DNA from: VRUE01 sp963837735
Lineage (GTDB): Bacteria > Actinomycetota > Thermoleophilia > Solirubrobacterales > 70-9
Direction of reading: 5' to 3'
DNA length: 64,000 nucleotides
Assembly: GCA_963837735.1 (NCBI GenBank)
Contig: CAWIOM010000004.1
Span: 372,001 to 436,000 of the forward strand
In this document: positions 1-8,448 of the stretch, one piece after another
Position numbering within the stretch: the first letter of the stretch is position 1
Layout: each line of letters starts with the position of its first letter
Position numbers and translations under genes: made by a program
Notes under the pieces: model-generated
The model's database searches: none
What the model saw: only the letters and a program-made list of their open reading frames with translations
Told to the model about the DNA's origin: nothing

Positions 1-2018
1 AATCGGTTGAGGTACGCCAGCGATGAGTAGCCGGTGCCGAAGTCGTCGAGAACCAGGCGCACGCCGAGCTCGCTGAGCGCCTCGAGGGTATCCCTCGCGG
101 TTGCCGACTCCTCGACGAGGACGCTCTCGGTGATCTCCAGCCGCAGGTTGACCGGGTCGAGGCCGGTCCGAGTGAGGACGTCGGCCACGGATGAGGCGAG
201 GTCGCGATGGGAGACCTGACGAGCGGAGAGGTTGACCGAGAGGTCGAGCGGCCGCTGGTCGGGCCGCTGCTCGTGCCACTCGAGGATCTGACGGCAGGCG
301 GCCTCCTGGACCCAGCGCCCGACCGGCTCGATCAGGCCGCTTTCCTCGGCGACGGGGATGAACTCGGCGGGATCGAGCTGGCCGCGCTTCGGGTGCATCC
401 AGCGGACCAGCGCCTCGAGGCCGGTGATCTCACCGCTGCTAAGGGCGACCACCGGCTGGTAGTTGAGGATCAGCTCTCCTCGCCCGATCCCCTGCCGCAG
501 GTCATGCTCGACCTCAAGCCGTCGCAGGGCGCGGGCGCGCATCTCGGCATCGAACAGCTCGCAGCGGGCGCGGCCCTGTTCCTTGGCCCGGTACATCGCG
601 GCGTCGGCATTGCGAATCAGCATGTCGGGGTCCGCCGGCTCGCTGTTGGACGGGCGAGCGACGGCGATTCCCAGGCTGGCGGTGATGAATTGCTCGGCGC
701 CGTCGATGAGATAGGGATCGGAGAAGGCGGACGAGACGCGGTCGGCGATCGCCACCGCCTCGTCCTCGTCGGCAAGGCGGTCGACGAGGATCCCGAACTC
801 GTCGCCGCCGAAGCGGGCGACGATGTCCCCGGGCCGCAGATGGGCCCGCAGCCGCGGCGCGACTGCGCGCAGTAGCTCGTCGCCGGCGTGGTGACCGAGG
901 CTGTCATTGATCAGCTTGAAATGGTCGAGGTCCAGGAAGATGATCCCCACGGGGGTCCCGGAGATGGTTGCCCGCCGCAGGGCGTCGGAGAGCGAGTCGA
1001 CGAAGCTGAGCCGGTTGGGAAGCCCGGTCAGCGAATCGTGAAGGACGCGGTGGCGCAGGGCCGCGTCGGCGGCATGGCGCTCGATCGCGTCGGCGAGGAC
1101 GTTCGCCGAGGCCTGCACGAAGTGGACGTCCTGGGGGGTGAAGCGACTCGGCTCGGTCGAGTGCACGTCGAGCACGCCGAAGGGGCCCTCCATCCCTTTG
1201 ATGACCACTGCGAGGCTGCTGCGGACGCCAAGCACACGCAGGGCGGGCGGCATCGAGTAGCGGCTCTCGCTCGACCAGTCGTCGACGACCACGTGCAAGC
1301 CGGACTCGATCGCGGCGCCGGCATGCGAGTCGCGCGCCGCCGATACCCGCTGGTCGGCGCCGGCGAGCTGCCCCCTGAGCCCGGCGCGAAGGTGGAGCCG
1401 GCGCCCGTCGCGCTCGACCTCCCAGATGCAGGCGCTCTCGACCCCCTCGGTCTCGGTCATCAGAGATGCGGCCGCCGCCATCAGGGCCTCTGAGTCGCTG
1501 TCGCGGAGCGCCATCTCCCCGAGCCGGGCGACGGTCGCCTGCTGGGCGGCCGCGCGCTGCAGCTCCTGCTCGGCGCTCTTGCGCTCGGTTATGTCGTAGA
1601 GGACGCCGTGCCAGACCGGGGTCCCTGCCTCGTCCTCCTCGAGCACCGCCTCGTCGAGGATCCAGACGACGTCGCCGGCGCGGGTGACCATCCGGTAGTC
1701 GACGGGCGGGGGGTTGCGATCGCCCAGGGTCCTCCGGGTCTCCTGCTCGAGCGCCCGCTCGCGATCGTCGGGATGGAGCAGTTCGGCCCAGAGCTCGGGC
1801 TTGGCTATCCACTCTTCGGGGGTGTAGCCGAGGATCTCCTCGAGCTGCGGGCTGACGTAGCGCCAGCGCCCGCGCTCGCCCATCTCAGCGGTGTAGATGA
1901 TCGCCGGCAGCCGCTCGACCAGGCGCCGGTAGTCCTCGCCTCCCGAGGAGAGCTGATCGATGAAATCGGAGACCTGCTTTTCGGGCCAGTTTCGTTTCGG
2001 TGACGAGTGCGGCGCCAT
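1..2018 (-). CDS. PAS-GAF-GGDEF-EAL cyclic-di-GMP turnover protein (C-terminus beyond window)
   Basis: The gene reads leftwards and runs off the left edge, so about 672 residues are visible and the end is missing. Domains in order are PAS with a PAC tail (roughly residues 15-120), GAF (130-300), GGDEF (310-480) and most of an EAL domain. The cyclase site reads FGGDEF, with an RPGD inhibitory site exactly five residues upstream. The EAL part has LEALVRW, NLSARQ and DDFGTGYSSL at the window edge. Both halves therefore keep catalytic motifs, so it may make or break cyclic-di-GMP; which dominates cannot be told. No transmembrane segment is seen, so it is probably a cytosolic sensor. The start at 2018 (ATG) is the first in-frame ATG before the PAS domain. 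No frameshift was found. Confidence 0.9.
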   Translation of the reverse strand, partial: MAPHSSPKRNWPEKQVSDFIDQLSSGGEDYRRLVERLPAIIYTAEMGERGRWRYVSPQLEEILGYTPEEWIAKPELWAELLHPDDRERALEQETRRTLGDRNPPPVDYRMVTRAGDVVWILDEAVLEEDEAGTPVWHGVLYDITERKSAEQELQRAAAQQATVARLGEMALRDSDSEALMAAAASLMTETEGVESACIWEVERDGRRLHLRAGLRGQLAGADQRVSAARDSHAGAAIESGLHVVVDDWSSESRYSMPPALRVLGVRSSLAVVIKGMEGPFGVLDVHSTEPSRFTPQDVHFVQASANVLADAIERHAADAALRHRVLHDSLTGLPNRLSFVDSLSDALRRATISGTPVGIIFLDLDHFKLINDSLGHHAGDELLRAVAPRLRAHLRPGDIVARFGGDEFGILVDRLADEDEAVAIADRVSSAFSDPYLIDGAEQFITASLGIAVARPSNSEPADPDMLIRNADAAMYRAKEQGRARCELFDAEMRARALRRLEVEHDLRQGIGRGELILNYQPVVALSSGEITGLEALVRWMHPKRGQLDPAEFIPVAEESGLIEPVGRWVQEAACRQILEWHEQRPDQRPLDLSVNLSARQVSHRDLASSVADVLTRTGLDPVNLRLEITESVLVEESATARDTLEALSELGVRLVLDDFGTGYSSLAYLNR

Positions 2019-2073
2019 CACTCGTCGTTATCGGCGGATCGGGAAGTTTTCTTAGGCGTGGGCAGTCATGGGT

Positions 2074-2214
2074 CGGATGTCGGTCCCCTCCCCGTGAATT
2101 TGGTCGCACGCGCTTCGCGCGTTGCTCCCAGATATTGAGCGCGGCTTCGCCGCGCAAACACCGGATTGCATTGCCGCCGCTTCGCGACATTCCCGGGGAG
2201 GGGACCGACATCCG
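2074..2214 (+). repeat. Structured palindromic repeat, family 1, copy 1
   Basis: Outer arms at 2075-2094 and 2194-2213 are perfectly complementary over 20 bp (21 with the flanking C-G pair). Between them lies a 97-nt core with three internal hairpins: one with a TTC loop near 2109-2123, a 7-bp stem GCGCGGC/GCCGCGC near 2138-2154, and a third near 2172-2190. The core matches copy 2 at about 80 percent, but the outer arms do not match copy 2 at all. The unpaired core segments GAATTTGGTCGCAC, GCTCCCAGAT and GATTGCAT are conserved between copies. Function is unknown; a folded RNA or DNA element is the best reading. Confidence 0.8.
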
Positions 2215-2361
2215 CCTCACGGGCGCCTCACGCAAATTCAAGCTTCAAGAGGCCCGGCCGCCGACTCCGTAGCTCCAGGCCCCTGACGGCCCTCACCAGC
2301 TGCTCCCGAAGCTCACGCGCCCCGCCGCCCAGTCCCGGACGCTGCTGATGATGCGGCTTGG

Positions 2362-2510
2362 AGGGAGAGTCGGGTGGCTGTCTGGGCGAATGTCGCGAAG
2401 CGGCGACATGCAATCTGTCTATCGCGCGGCGATAGCCGCGCTCGAGATCTGGGAGCTAAGCCCGAAGGGCGTGCGACCAAATTCGCCCGGAGAGCCACCC
2501 GACTCTCCCT
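2362..2510 (-). repeat. Structured palindromic repeat, family 1, copy 2 (inverted)
   Basis: This copy is inverted relative to copy 1. Outer arms 2362-2389 and 2483-2510 pair over 18 bp perfectly, then over about 10 bp with a few mismatches. The 97-nt core lies at about 2388-2484. Its first hairpin differs from copy 1 by compensatory changes: the pairs around the TTC loop flip from GCGC/GCGC to GCCC/GGGC. The right arm starts directly next to the stop codon of the glycosylase gene (2511-2513), so on the leftward transcript the hairpin would immediately follow translation. Confidence 0.8.
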
Positions 2511-3452
2511 CTACATGCGCATCGTCCAGTGACCGGCCAGCCCCCGAAAAGGGGCGTAGGGCGCGTAGAACTCCTCGACCTCCTCAACCGTCGCCCGCCG
2601 CCCAAGACGTGCCAGGCGGCCGACCAGCTTCAGGTAGATGAGGTCGCCCGCGGGCAGCGAATCCGGTTCGCCGCGACCGAAGAGGCCGAGGCATTGCACC
2701 GTCCAGGGACCGATCTCGGGAACCGCCAGCAGGCGCCGATCGGCGTCCCGCTCGCCGGGGGCGGCTCGCCCGCCGGCGATCTGGCGGGCGACCGCGGCGA
2801 GCGCGACCGAGCGCTTCGGCGAGAGGCCGGCCCGCTCGAGTTCGGCCGGCGCCCGTCCCGCGATCAGCCGGGCGGACGGAACGTCGCGGAGCTGTCCGCC
2901 GGCGGTCTCGATCCGCGCCCCCCAACGGCCGACGATGCGGCGCTGGATGCGCGCCGCGCGGCCGCTCTCGATCAGCTGCTTGACGACCGCCCAGGCGAGC
3001 GCCTCCCACGGCCAGGGGCGACGGTGGGGCCGAAGCCAGGGCCGACGGCGGATCGCCGGGCCGAGCAGCGGGTCGCGGCGGAAGCGCCGATAGAACTCGC
3101 CGAGGTCGTCGTCGACCCCGAGCGCGAACCGCATCCGCTCCGCTGCCTCGGCGAGCTCGGCCCTGCTCGCCGGCCGCAGCCGCTCTATCGCCGGCTGTGG
3201 CAGGGCGACGGCGGAGGGGTCGACGGCCTCGGAGCGGACCGCCAGCCGGCGCCTGCCCGGCTCCCAGGCCCGGACGAGGACGGGGCTCTCGTCGACGAGC
3301 AGGAGGCGCGAAGCGACGCCGTCGCGGATCGCCATCGCCCCATCCTCGCCGCCGTAGCCGGGCAGGCGGTAGGGGGAGGGCGGCGCAACCTCGAGCTCCA
3401 GGGGAGCCGGGCGCGGCCGCCGCTCAGCGCCCGAGCAGGTGTACGTCGACAA
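2511..3452 (-). CDS. AlkA-like DNA-3-methyladenine glycosylase (HhH-GPD family)
   Basis: Base-excision repair enzyme family that flips out and removes alkylated bases. The C-terminal half carries the helix-hairpin-helix and GPD region: VPEIGPWTVQ, followed about 20 residues later by LPAGDL, whose Asp is the expected catalytic residue. The N-terminal part (PYRLPGYGG, then a beta-rich segment) fits the AlkA_N-like domain of actinobacterial members. Length is about 314 residues from a TTG at 3452, which overlaps the end of the upstream gene by 29 bp. An ATG near 3335 would give a shorter protein but drop conserved N-terminal sequence. The start is the uncertain part; the family is clear. Confidence 0.75.
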   Translation of the reverse strand: MSTYTCSGAERRPRPAPLELEVAPPSPYRLPGYGGEDGAMAIRDGVASRLLLVDESPVLVRAWEPGRRRLAVRSEAVDPSAVALPQPAIERLRPASRAELAEAAERMRFALGVDDDLGEFYRRFRRDPLLGPAIRRRPWLRPHRRPWPWEALAWAVVKQLIESGRAARIQRRIVGRWGARIETAGGQLRDVPSARLIAGRAPAELERAGLSPKRSVALAAVARQIAGGRAAPGERDADRRLLAVPEIGPWTVQCLGLFGRGEPDSLPAGDLIYLKLVGRLARLGRRATVEEVEEFYAPYAPFRGLAGHWTMRM

Positions 3453-3747
3453 GGAAGGAGCGACTGGCGAGAACGTTTGCCGGTCGCTCCGCCGGCCGGC
3501 GCCGCGAGCCCTTGCGCGGAGAGCGCCCGCGCGATCCGGCGGCGCCAACGGCACGCACTGCGGCGACCGTTACTGCTCCGGCGAGGGCGCCGCCCGCGGC
3601 GGCGATCGCCGCGGTCCGGACCTCGGTGCGGAGGACCGGCGAGGCGGGCTCCCGGTAGGGCTCGAGCACCCTGGTCGGCTGCTCGGCGCCTCCCTGGGCG
3701 TCCTCCTCGGCGATCACCTCGCCGTCCAGATCGAACTTCTCACTCAC
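3424..3747 (-). CDS. Small hypothetical protein with one membrane segment and basic tail
   Basis: A protein of about 107 residues starting at a GTG (VSEKFDLDGEV). The first third is acidic, then a hydrophobic Ala/Val-rich stretch (about residues 48-66) could span the membrane. It is followed by a strongly basic segment (SRGRSPRKGSRRR) and a hydrophobic end (SFLVDVHLLGR). I do not recognise a family. It sits just upstream of the glycosylase gene and overlaps its proposed start, so the two are probably co-transcribed. Confidence 0.55.
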   Translation of the reverse strand: MSEKFDLDGEVIAEEDAQGGAEQPTRVLEPYREPASPVLRTEVRTAAIAAAGGALAGAVTVAAVRAVGAAGSRGRSPRKGSRRRPAERPANVLASRSFLVDVHLLGR

Positions 3748-3825
3748 CCGTCCCAATCTAGCGACGGCATGAGTCGGCACCGGCGGTTCTTCACGCAAAC
3801 GCCGGAACGTGCGCCTTTATGAGCC

Positions 3826-4963
3826 CTACAGAGCGCGCTCGAACAACCGGTAGCGCTTGACGACTGTGCCGCCCATGCCTTCCATCGCCCGGTTCATCGG
3901 CCCGTTCGTCTCCAGGATCCATCCCATCTCGCCGCCCGATATCGATCCCGGCTGGGCGGCGGTCTCGAGGTGCTTGAGGTAGAGCCCGGCGGCGACGCCG
4001 GTGTGCCGGTAGGCGTGCTTGACACCGAGCGCGAAAACCCTGAGCTGGTCGATCCTGCCCTTGCCGATCAGGAAGCGCAGCCAGCCGACACGGCAGCAGC
4101 CGCCCGTTGAGCTTCGCCAGCACCTGGTTGATGTCGGGCAGGGTGAGTGCCGCGCCGACGACCTCCCCGTCCTTTTCGGCCATGTAGGCCCAGTCCTCGT
4201 CGATCACCTGCTTGAGGTTCTTGGCCTGGAACTCGACCTCGGCGTCCGTGATCGGGACGAACCCCCAGTTGTCGCCCCAGGCCTCGTTGTAGACATCGCT
4301 GAAGCGGCGAACCTCGGCGGCCATGTCGCGCTTGCTCATGTTGCGGATCACGATCCCTTCGTCGCCGAGCGCCTTCTGGGCGGCGGCGTGAATCGAGGGA
4401 TCGAATTTTTCTCCCTCCTTGAGGTCGCCGAACTGAAGTTCCCACATCTGCACGTCCATCGCCTTGGCAAAGCCCTCGCCTTCGATCAGCTCCCTGTAGT
4501 GGGGCGGGTGCCAGGGCTCGAGGATCATCGGCCGGCGCTCGAAGCCCTCGATCAGGATCCCGATCTCGTCGTTGGTTGTGAAGTCCATCGGCCCGAGCAG
4601 CCGGTGCCGGCCCCTGTCGCGAGCCCACCCGACGGCGGCGTCGAGCAGCGCGCCGGCCACCTCGGGGTCGTCGGCGCTCTCGAAGAAGCCGAACATCGCG
4701 TCGCTGCCCCCCTGGTACTCGTCCCAGCGCGTGTCGACCTGGACGCTGATCCGGCCGACCGCCTCGCCGTCGCGCTCGGCGAGCAGGAACTCGGCGTCGG
4801 CGTGCTCGAAGTAGGGGTTCTTCTTGCGGTCGAGGAACTCCATCCGCTCGAAGATCAGTGGCGCCACCCACTGCGGACTGTCCCGGTGAAGGCGGAACGG
4901 GACCTTGACGAAGCGCTTCAGGTCGCGCTTGGACTTGACCGGCCGGATCGACACCCCAGACAT
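3826..4963 (-). CDS. GNAT-fold N-acyltransferase-like protein (frameshift near 4090)
   Basis: A protein of about 378 residues once one inserted base near 4090 is allowed for. Upstream of it the frame ends in ...KLNGRLLP; downstream it resumes with GWLRFLIGKGRIDQL and ends at TAG 3826-3828. The N-terminus (SIRPVKSKRDLKRFVKVPF, then WVAPL, FEHADAEFLLAERDG and VGRISV) is typical of a large GNAT-related family whose members transfer acyl groups to amines. The divergent neighbour 26 bp away encodes a serine-palmitoyltransferase-like enzyme. Bacterial ceramide synthases (bCerS) are GNAT-type proteins found with such enzymes, so N-acylation of a sphingoid base is a reasonable hypothesis; it is not proven by motif. 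Confidence 0.7.
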
Positions 4964-4989
4964 GCGACGGTGAACCTACACTGCTCGCC

Positions 4990-6249
4990 ATGAGCGAAAC
5001 CGCCAGGACGCCGGTCGACGTCTTCGAGAAGGCGCGCAAACACGACCGGCTCGAGCAGCTCGAAGCCGCCAGGGAGCACGACCTCCTCCCCTACTTCCGG
5101 CTGCTCACCTCGCAGGCCGGCCCGGTGGTGGAGATGGAGGGCCGCGAGACGATCATGCTCGGCTCCAACAACTACCTGGGGCTGACCGGCGACGAGCGCG
5201 TCAAGCAGGGGGCCCGCGACGCGCTCGAGGCCTACGGCACCGGAGTCACGGGCTCGCGGCTGTTGAACGGGACGACGCCGCTCCACGTCGAGCTCGAGAC
5301 CGAGCTGGCCCAGTGGATGGGGACCGAGGAGGCGATCGTCTACACGACCGGCTACCAATCGAACCTGGGCTGCATCGGGACGATCCTCGAGCCCGGCGAC
5401 ACGGTGATCTGCGACTCCGGCGACCATGCCTCGATCCTCGACGGCTGCCGCCTCTCGGGGGCGAAGCTGAGGCCGTTCCGGCACAACCGGATGGACAAGC
5501 TGGAGAAGATGCTGGCGCGGGCGGCGGGGGACGGCGGCGGGGTCCTCGTCGTCGTCGACGGAGTCTTCTCGATGGAGGGCGACGTCTGCGACCTGCCCCG
5601 GATCGTCGAGCTCTGCAAGGCCCATGGGGCGCGCCTGATGGTTGACGAGGCCCACGGCGCCGGCGTCCTCGGCGAGCGCGGCGCCGGCGCCTGCGAGTTG
5701 TTCGGTCTCGAGGACGAGGTCGACCTGCGGATGGGCACCTTCTCCAAGAGCCTCGCCTCATGCGGCGGCTTCATCGCCGGGCCCGCCGACGTGATCGAGT
5801 ACCTACGGGTCGCCTCGCGCTCCTTCATCTTCAGCGCCTCGGCGGTGCCGGCGGCGGTCGGCGCGGCGCTGGCGGCGCTGCGCGTGATCCGCTCGGATGG
5901 GCCGCAGCTGTTCGAGCAACTGCTCGACAACGCCGAGTACCTGCGCGAGGGCCTGCGGCAACTGGGCCTGAAGGTGGTCGAGCCCGGCACGCTTCCCGAC
6001 GGCACGGTGGCGACGACGCCGGTGGTGCCGGTGATGGTCGGCGACGACTGGCAGGCGGTGCTCCTTTGGAAGGCGCTCTTCGACGCCGGCGTCTACACGA
6101 ACGTCGCGATACACCCGGCGGTCCCCCCCGGCGGCGCGCTGCTGCGGACCAGCCTGATGGCAACCCACGAGCGCGAGCACCTCGACGGTGCGCTCGGAAC
6201 CATCGCCCGGACGATCAATGACTTTCCCGACCTACCCCGGTCGGGGTAG
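4990..6249 (+). CDS. Alpha-oxoamine synthase, serine-palmitoyltransferase-like
   Basis: PLP-dependent enzyme of 419 residues that condenses an amino acid with an acyl thioester. Visible motifs: NNYLGL, TGSRLLNGT, the MVDEAHGAGVLG segment with the PLP-contacting Asp and His, and GTFSKSLASCGGFIAG with the Schiff-base Lys. The C-terminal RTSLMATH string and preceding HPAVPPGGALL resemble bacterial serine palmitoyltransferases more than BioF or Kbl. It may therefore start sphingolipid-type synthesis; 2-amino-3-ketobutyrate ligase remains the alternative. It diverges from the GNAT-like gene across a 26-bp gap, so one short region must hold both promoters. The ATG at 4990 is the obvious start. No frameshift. 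Confidence 0.85.
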   Translation: MSETARTPVDVFEKARKHDRLEQLEAAREHDLLPYFRLLTSQAGPVVEMEGRETIMLGSNNYLGLTGDERVKQGARDALEAYGTGVTGSRLLNGTTPLHVELETELAQWMGTEEAIVYTTGYQSNLGCIGTILEPGDTVICDSGDHASILDGCRLSGAKLRPFRHNRMDKLEKMLARAAGDGGGVLVVVDGVFSMEGDVCDLPRIVELCKAHGARLMVDEAHGAGVLGERGAGACELFGLEDEVDLRMGTFSKSLASCGGFIAGPADVIEYLRVASRSFIFSASAVPAAVGAALAALRVIRSDGPQLFEQLLDNAEYLREGLRQLGLKVVEPGTLPDGTVATTPVVPVMVGDDWQAVLLWKALFDAGVYTNVAIHPAVPPGGALLRTSLMATHEREHLDGALGTIARTINDFPDLPRSG

Positions 6250-6255
6250 TTTCAG

Positions 6256-6277
6256 CCTTGTCCAGATCTGGACAAGG
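6256..6277. promoter_or_regulatory. 22-bp perfect palindrome, candidate operator
   Basis: Arms CCTTGTCCAGA and TCTGGACAAGG meet with no spacer, which suits a dimeric DNA-binding protein better than a hairpin. It lies 7 bp after the synthase stop codon and about 225 bp before the mIHF gene. No T-run follows it, so an intrinsic terminator is less likely. Confidence 0.5.
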
Positions 6278-6500
6278 TCTCAGCGGTCGGAAAATGATGC
6301 TCTTAGCGAGTCTGCCGGGAGACCTCTCGTCGATGCGGGTTGACGCCCGCCGACCCGACGGAATACGTTGCGCACTCGCCGACAGCGACCCGGGGCAGGG
6401 AAGCGGCCGGCAAGTTCGACTGACCTGAGCATCGACGCCGATCGGCGCCGGCCCAGGACCTACCGAGACCAGTTATAGACCCCTTTAGGGAGGAGTCCCA

Positions 6501-6875
6501 GTGGACGCAGCTTCGATCGCCCCTGCAATGACGACGGCATCTCGCACGCAGGCCCCCCAGCACATGCAGGCCCTCGCCCGTGCCAATCGGGTGCGACTTG
6601 CTCGAGCCGAGCTGAAGCGATCGATCGCGCGTGGCGATACCGAGGCCTCCGAGGTCGTCCGCGACTGCCCGTGGGAGACCGAGAGCATGACCCTCGCCGA
6701 GCTGCTGACCAGCCAACGGCGGTGGGGTCGGACCCGCGCCCGCAAGTTCCTGCTCGGGGTCGCCCTCAACGAGAACAAGCGCCTCGGCACCCTGACGCCG
6801 CGCCAGCGCGCCCTGCTCACCTCGGCACTCTCCGAGAAGGGCACGATCGACGCCTCCGCGGCCATCCTCGTCTAG
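6501..6875 (+). CDS. mihF: Actinobacterial integration host factor (mIHF type)
   Basis: Nucleoid-associated DNA-binding protein; 124 residues, slightly longer than the usual 105 because of an N-terminal extension. The body matches the mIHF pattern: ARANRVRLARAELK, then a basic and helical middle ending in GRTRARKFL, then LGTLTPRQRALL at the C-terminus. The GTG start at 6501 is preceded by a strong ribosome binding site (GGGAGGAG, 6488-6495). An internal ATG would lose that spacing. In many actinobacteria mihF sits beside gmk; here it stands alone between a synthase and a leftward operon. Confidence 0.85.
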   Translation: MDAASIAPAMTTASRTQAPQHMQALARANRVRLARAELKRSIARGDTEASEVVRDCPWETESMTLAELLTSQRRWGRTRARKFLLGVALNENKRLGTLTPRQRALLTSALSEKGTIDASAAILV

Positions 6876-6897
6876 GCCAGGCGGGCCCCGCGCCGCG

Positions 6898-7290
6898 TCA
6901 GGAGCGCCGGCCGACCCTGAAGGAGAGGCCGCCCGAGGCGCGTTGGAAGACCCGCCTGAGAAGCAGGAAGGCGGCGGCGAAGGCGATCGCCCCGGCGGCG
7001 AGAGCGAGGGCGAGAATCTGCCCGGCGACGTAGAAGAGGAGGGCGACGACGACGACGAAGGCGGCGCCGGCGAGCAGGGTCGTGTGGGAGCGATAGCCGG
7101 CCAGGTGCTCGCGGATCGCGACCTCCATCCCGCCGAGGCCGGCGAGGGCGACGCCGACCCCGATCGCGGTCGGGCCGCCGCCGAAGAGGCCGATCACCAG
7201 GGCGACGATCCCGGCGAGGATCGTCAGCTCAGCAAGCGGAAACGAGCCCCACGGAGCCGGGGGCATGTCGTCGCCGGGTGTCGGCTTCAT
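6898..7290 (-). CDS. Small integral membrane protein
   Basis: A 130-residue protein starting at ATG 7290 (MKPTPGDDMPPAPWG). Hydrophobic segments at about residues 19-35, 38-52, 65-85 and 88-108 suggest four membrane spans, and the tail is basic (RRVFQRASGG..RVGRRS). The start overlaps the stop of the upstream gene as ATGA, so translation is probably coupled. It is the last gene of the leftward operon. No family was recognised. Confidence 0.65.
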   Translation of the reverse strand: MKPTPGDDMPPAPWGSFPLAELTILAGIVALVIGLFGGGPTAIGVGVALAGLGGMEVAIREHLAGYRSHTTLLAGAAFVVVVALLFYVAGQILALALAAGAIAFAAAFLLLRRVFQRASGGLSFRVGRRS

Positions 7291-7754
7291 AAGGGGCAGC
7301 CGGAGGAGATCTTCACCCGCCACCAGCCCATCAGCATCCCCAAGAGGCCGAAGCGAGGGCGCGAATGCCAGTGGCCGCAGCCGGGCTCGCCGACGTCTGC
7401 CCGCGAGATCCGCAACCACTTGAAGTCGGCCGGTTTGGCAAGCATGTCGTCGAGAAGATCGCGATTGGCGGTCTCCAGCTCGGTCCTGGCGGCGAGGGCG
7501 TCCTGGGCCTCGCCGATCCGCTCCGCCAGCCGGTCGCGCACCTGCTCGAGCTCGCCGAGCCCCAGCGCCCGCGGCTCGGCGGCGACGGCCGCGACCCGCG
7601 AGTCGACCTCCAACAAGGGGAAGGCCTCGGAGACGAGGCGCGAGAGTCGGTGTTCCAGCCGGCCGATCTGGCGCCGCAGCTCGGCCCGCGCAAGTCGCTC
7701 GTCCCCATCGACGGTGACCGGGAACGGTGTGCCTCTGACAAGCAATTCCGACAT
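7287..7754 (-). CDS. Conserved-looking hypothetical protein with helical N-terminus
   Basis: A 155-residue protein. Residues 20-105 are charged and alternately hydrophobic (LARAELRRQIGRLEHRLSRL, LEQVRDRLAERI), consistent with a coiled coil. The end is different: a Gly/Cys/His/Trp-rich tail with CGHWHSRPRFG and MLMGWWRVKISSGCPL, which may bind a metal or fold as a compact domain. The end overlaps the next gene by ATGA. No known family was recognised; it belongs to the same operon as the lipid transporter genes. Confidence 0.6.
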   Translation of the reverse strand: MSELLVRGTPFPVTVDGDERLARAELRRQIGRLEHRLSRLVSEAFPLLEVDSRVAAVAAEPRALGLGELEQVRDRLAERIGEAQDALAARTELETANRDLLDDMLAKPADFKWLRISRADVGEPGCGHWHSRPRFGLLGMLMGWWRVKISSGCPL

Positions 7755-7803
7755 CCCTACCGCGAGTTTAGTTCACCGCGAAGCATTCAAGAAGAGGCTG
7801 CGG

Positions 7804-8448
7804 TTAAGGGACCCAGGCTGCCTCAATCAGGCCCGTGGCCACCCAGAGCGCCTCGTCGACCGAGATCTGCGGCACGCCGTTGACCTGGATCGCGACGATC
7901 GTCAGGCGTCTTGAAACCCGCTCGATCCCGCTCCAGTCGCTGGCTTCGCCGAACAGGCGGCCGATCGGGCCGCGCTCGTCGGCGATCACGAGGGTGCCCT
8001 GGGACAGCTCTCCGCCCCGCTCCCCGGGCAGGGACTCGCCCGGGGCCGTATCGCGGATGCTGAGCCGGCCGACCTGCTCGCCGTCGAAGGCGCGCAGCGC
8101 GACTCCGGTCTCGACGATCGCGATGTCGAGGGCGTCCTGCGGCAACCCCCTGCTCCTGAAGGCGCCGTGCTGGAGCCTTTCCAGGGCGAGCTGCTCGACC
8201 GGGGTGCGGGTGGTGTCGGGGTCCAACCCGATCTGGCGGAAGAAGACTCGATAGGCCCAGGGAATCGGCCGTTCGCGGAGGTGGATCGCGTGCGACCCGT
8301 AGAAACGGTCGGAGAGGTCGCGAAGGCGGCGCCGAACGCCCTCGGGGCTCTTGGCCGGCCCGCCGTCCAGGGTCACCGAGGCGATCCCGAGCCCGGGGAA
8401 CTCGGCGGCGAGGTGCGGCGCGACCCAGCCCTGATCCAACTCGATCAT
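7804..8448 (-). CDS. Free-standing B3/B4 (PheRS beta-like) domain protein
   Basis: A 214-residue protein resembling the B3/B4 domain of phenylalanyl-tRNA synthetase beta subunit, which in stand-alone form is linked to editing or binding of aminoacylated tRNAs. Features seen: FRQIGLDPDTTRTPVEQL, ALDIAIVETGVALRAFD, IRDTAPGESL and a late LTIVAIQV strand. It starts at ATG 8448, overlapping the redoxin stop (ATGA). Its presence in a lipid transport operon has no obvious explanation. No frameshift. Confidence 0.7.
   Translation of the reverse strand: MIELDQGWVAPHLAAEFPGLGIASVTLDGGPAKSPEGVRRRLRDLSDRFYGSHAIHLRERPIPWAYRVFFRQIGLDPDTTRTPVEQLALERLQHGAFRSRGLPQDALDIAIVETGVALRAFDGEQVGRLSIRDTAPGESLPGERGGELSQGTLVIADERGPIGRLFGEASDWSGIERVSRRLTIVAIQVNGVPQISVDEALWVATGLIEAAWVP

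Larger units (their letters stand above)
2019..2510. other. Intergenic region holding two structured palindromic repeats
   Basis: This 492-bp gap lies between two leftward genes. It contains no convincing gene. It holds two copies of one palindromic repeat (2074-2214 and 2362-2510, in opposite orientation) separated by about 147 bp of unremarkable GC-rich sequence. Confidence 0.8.

Noticed and set aside
1885..2241. Open frame over family 1 repeat copy 1; its translation resembles that over copy 2 (shared IWE and VRPNS fragments).
   Set aside because: The similarity follows from the shared repeat and its stems; no ribosome binding site or domain is seen. Coding is possible but better explained as a by-product, so it was kept as a repeat.
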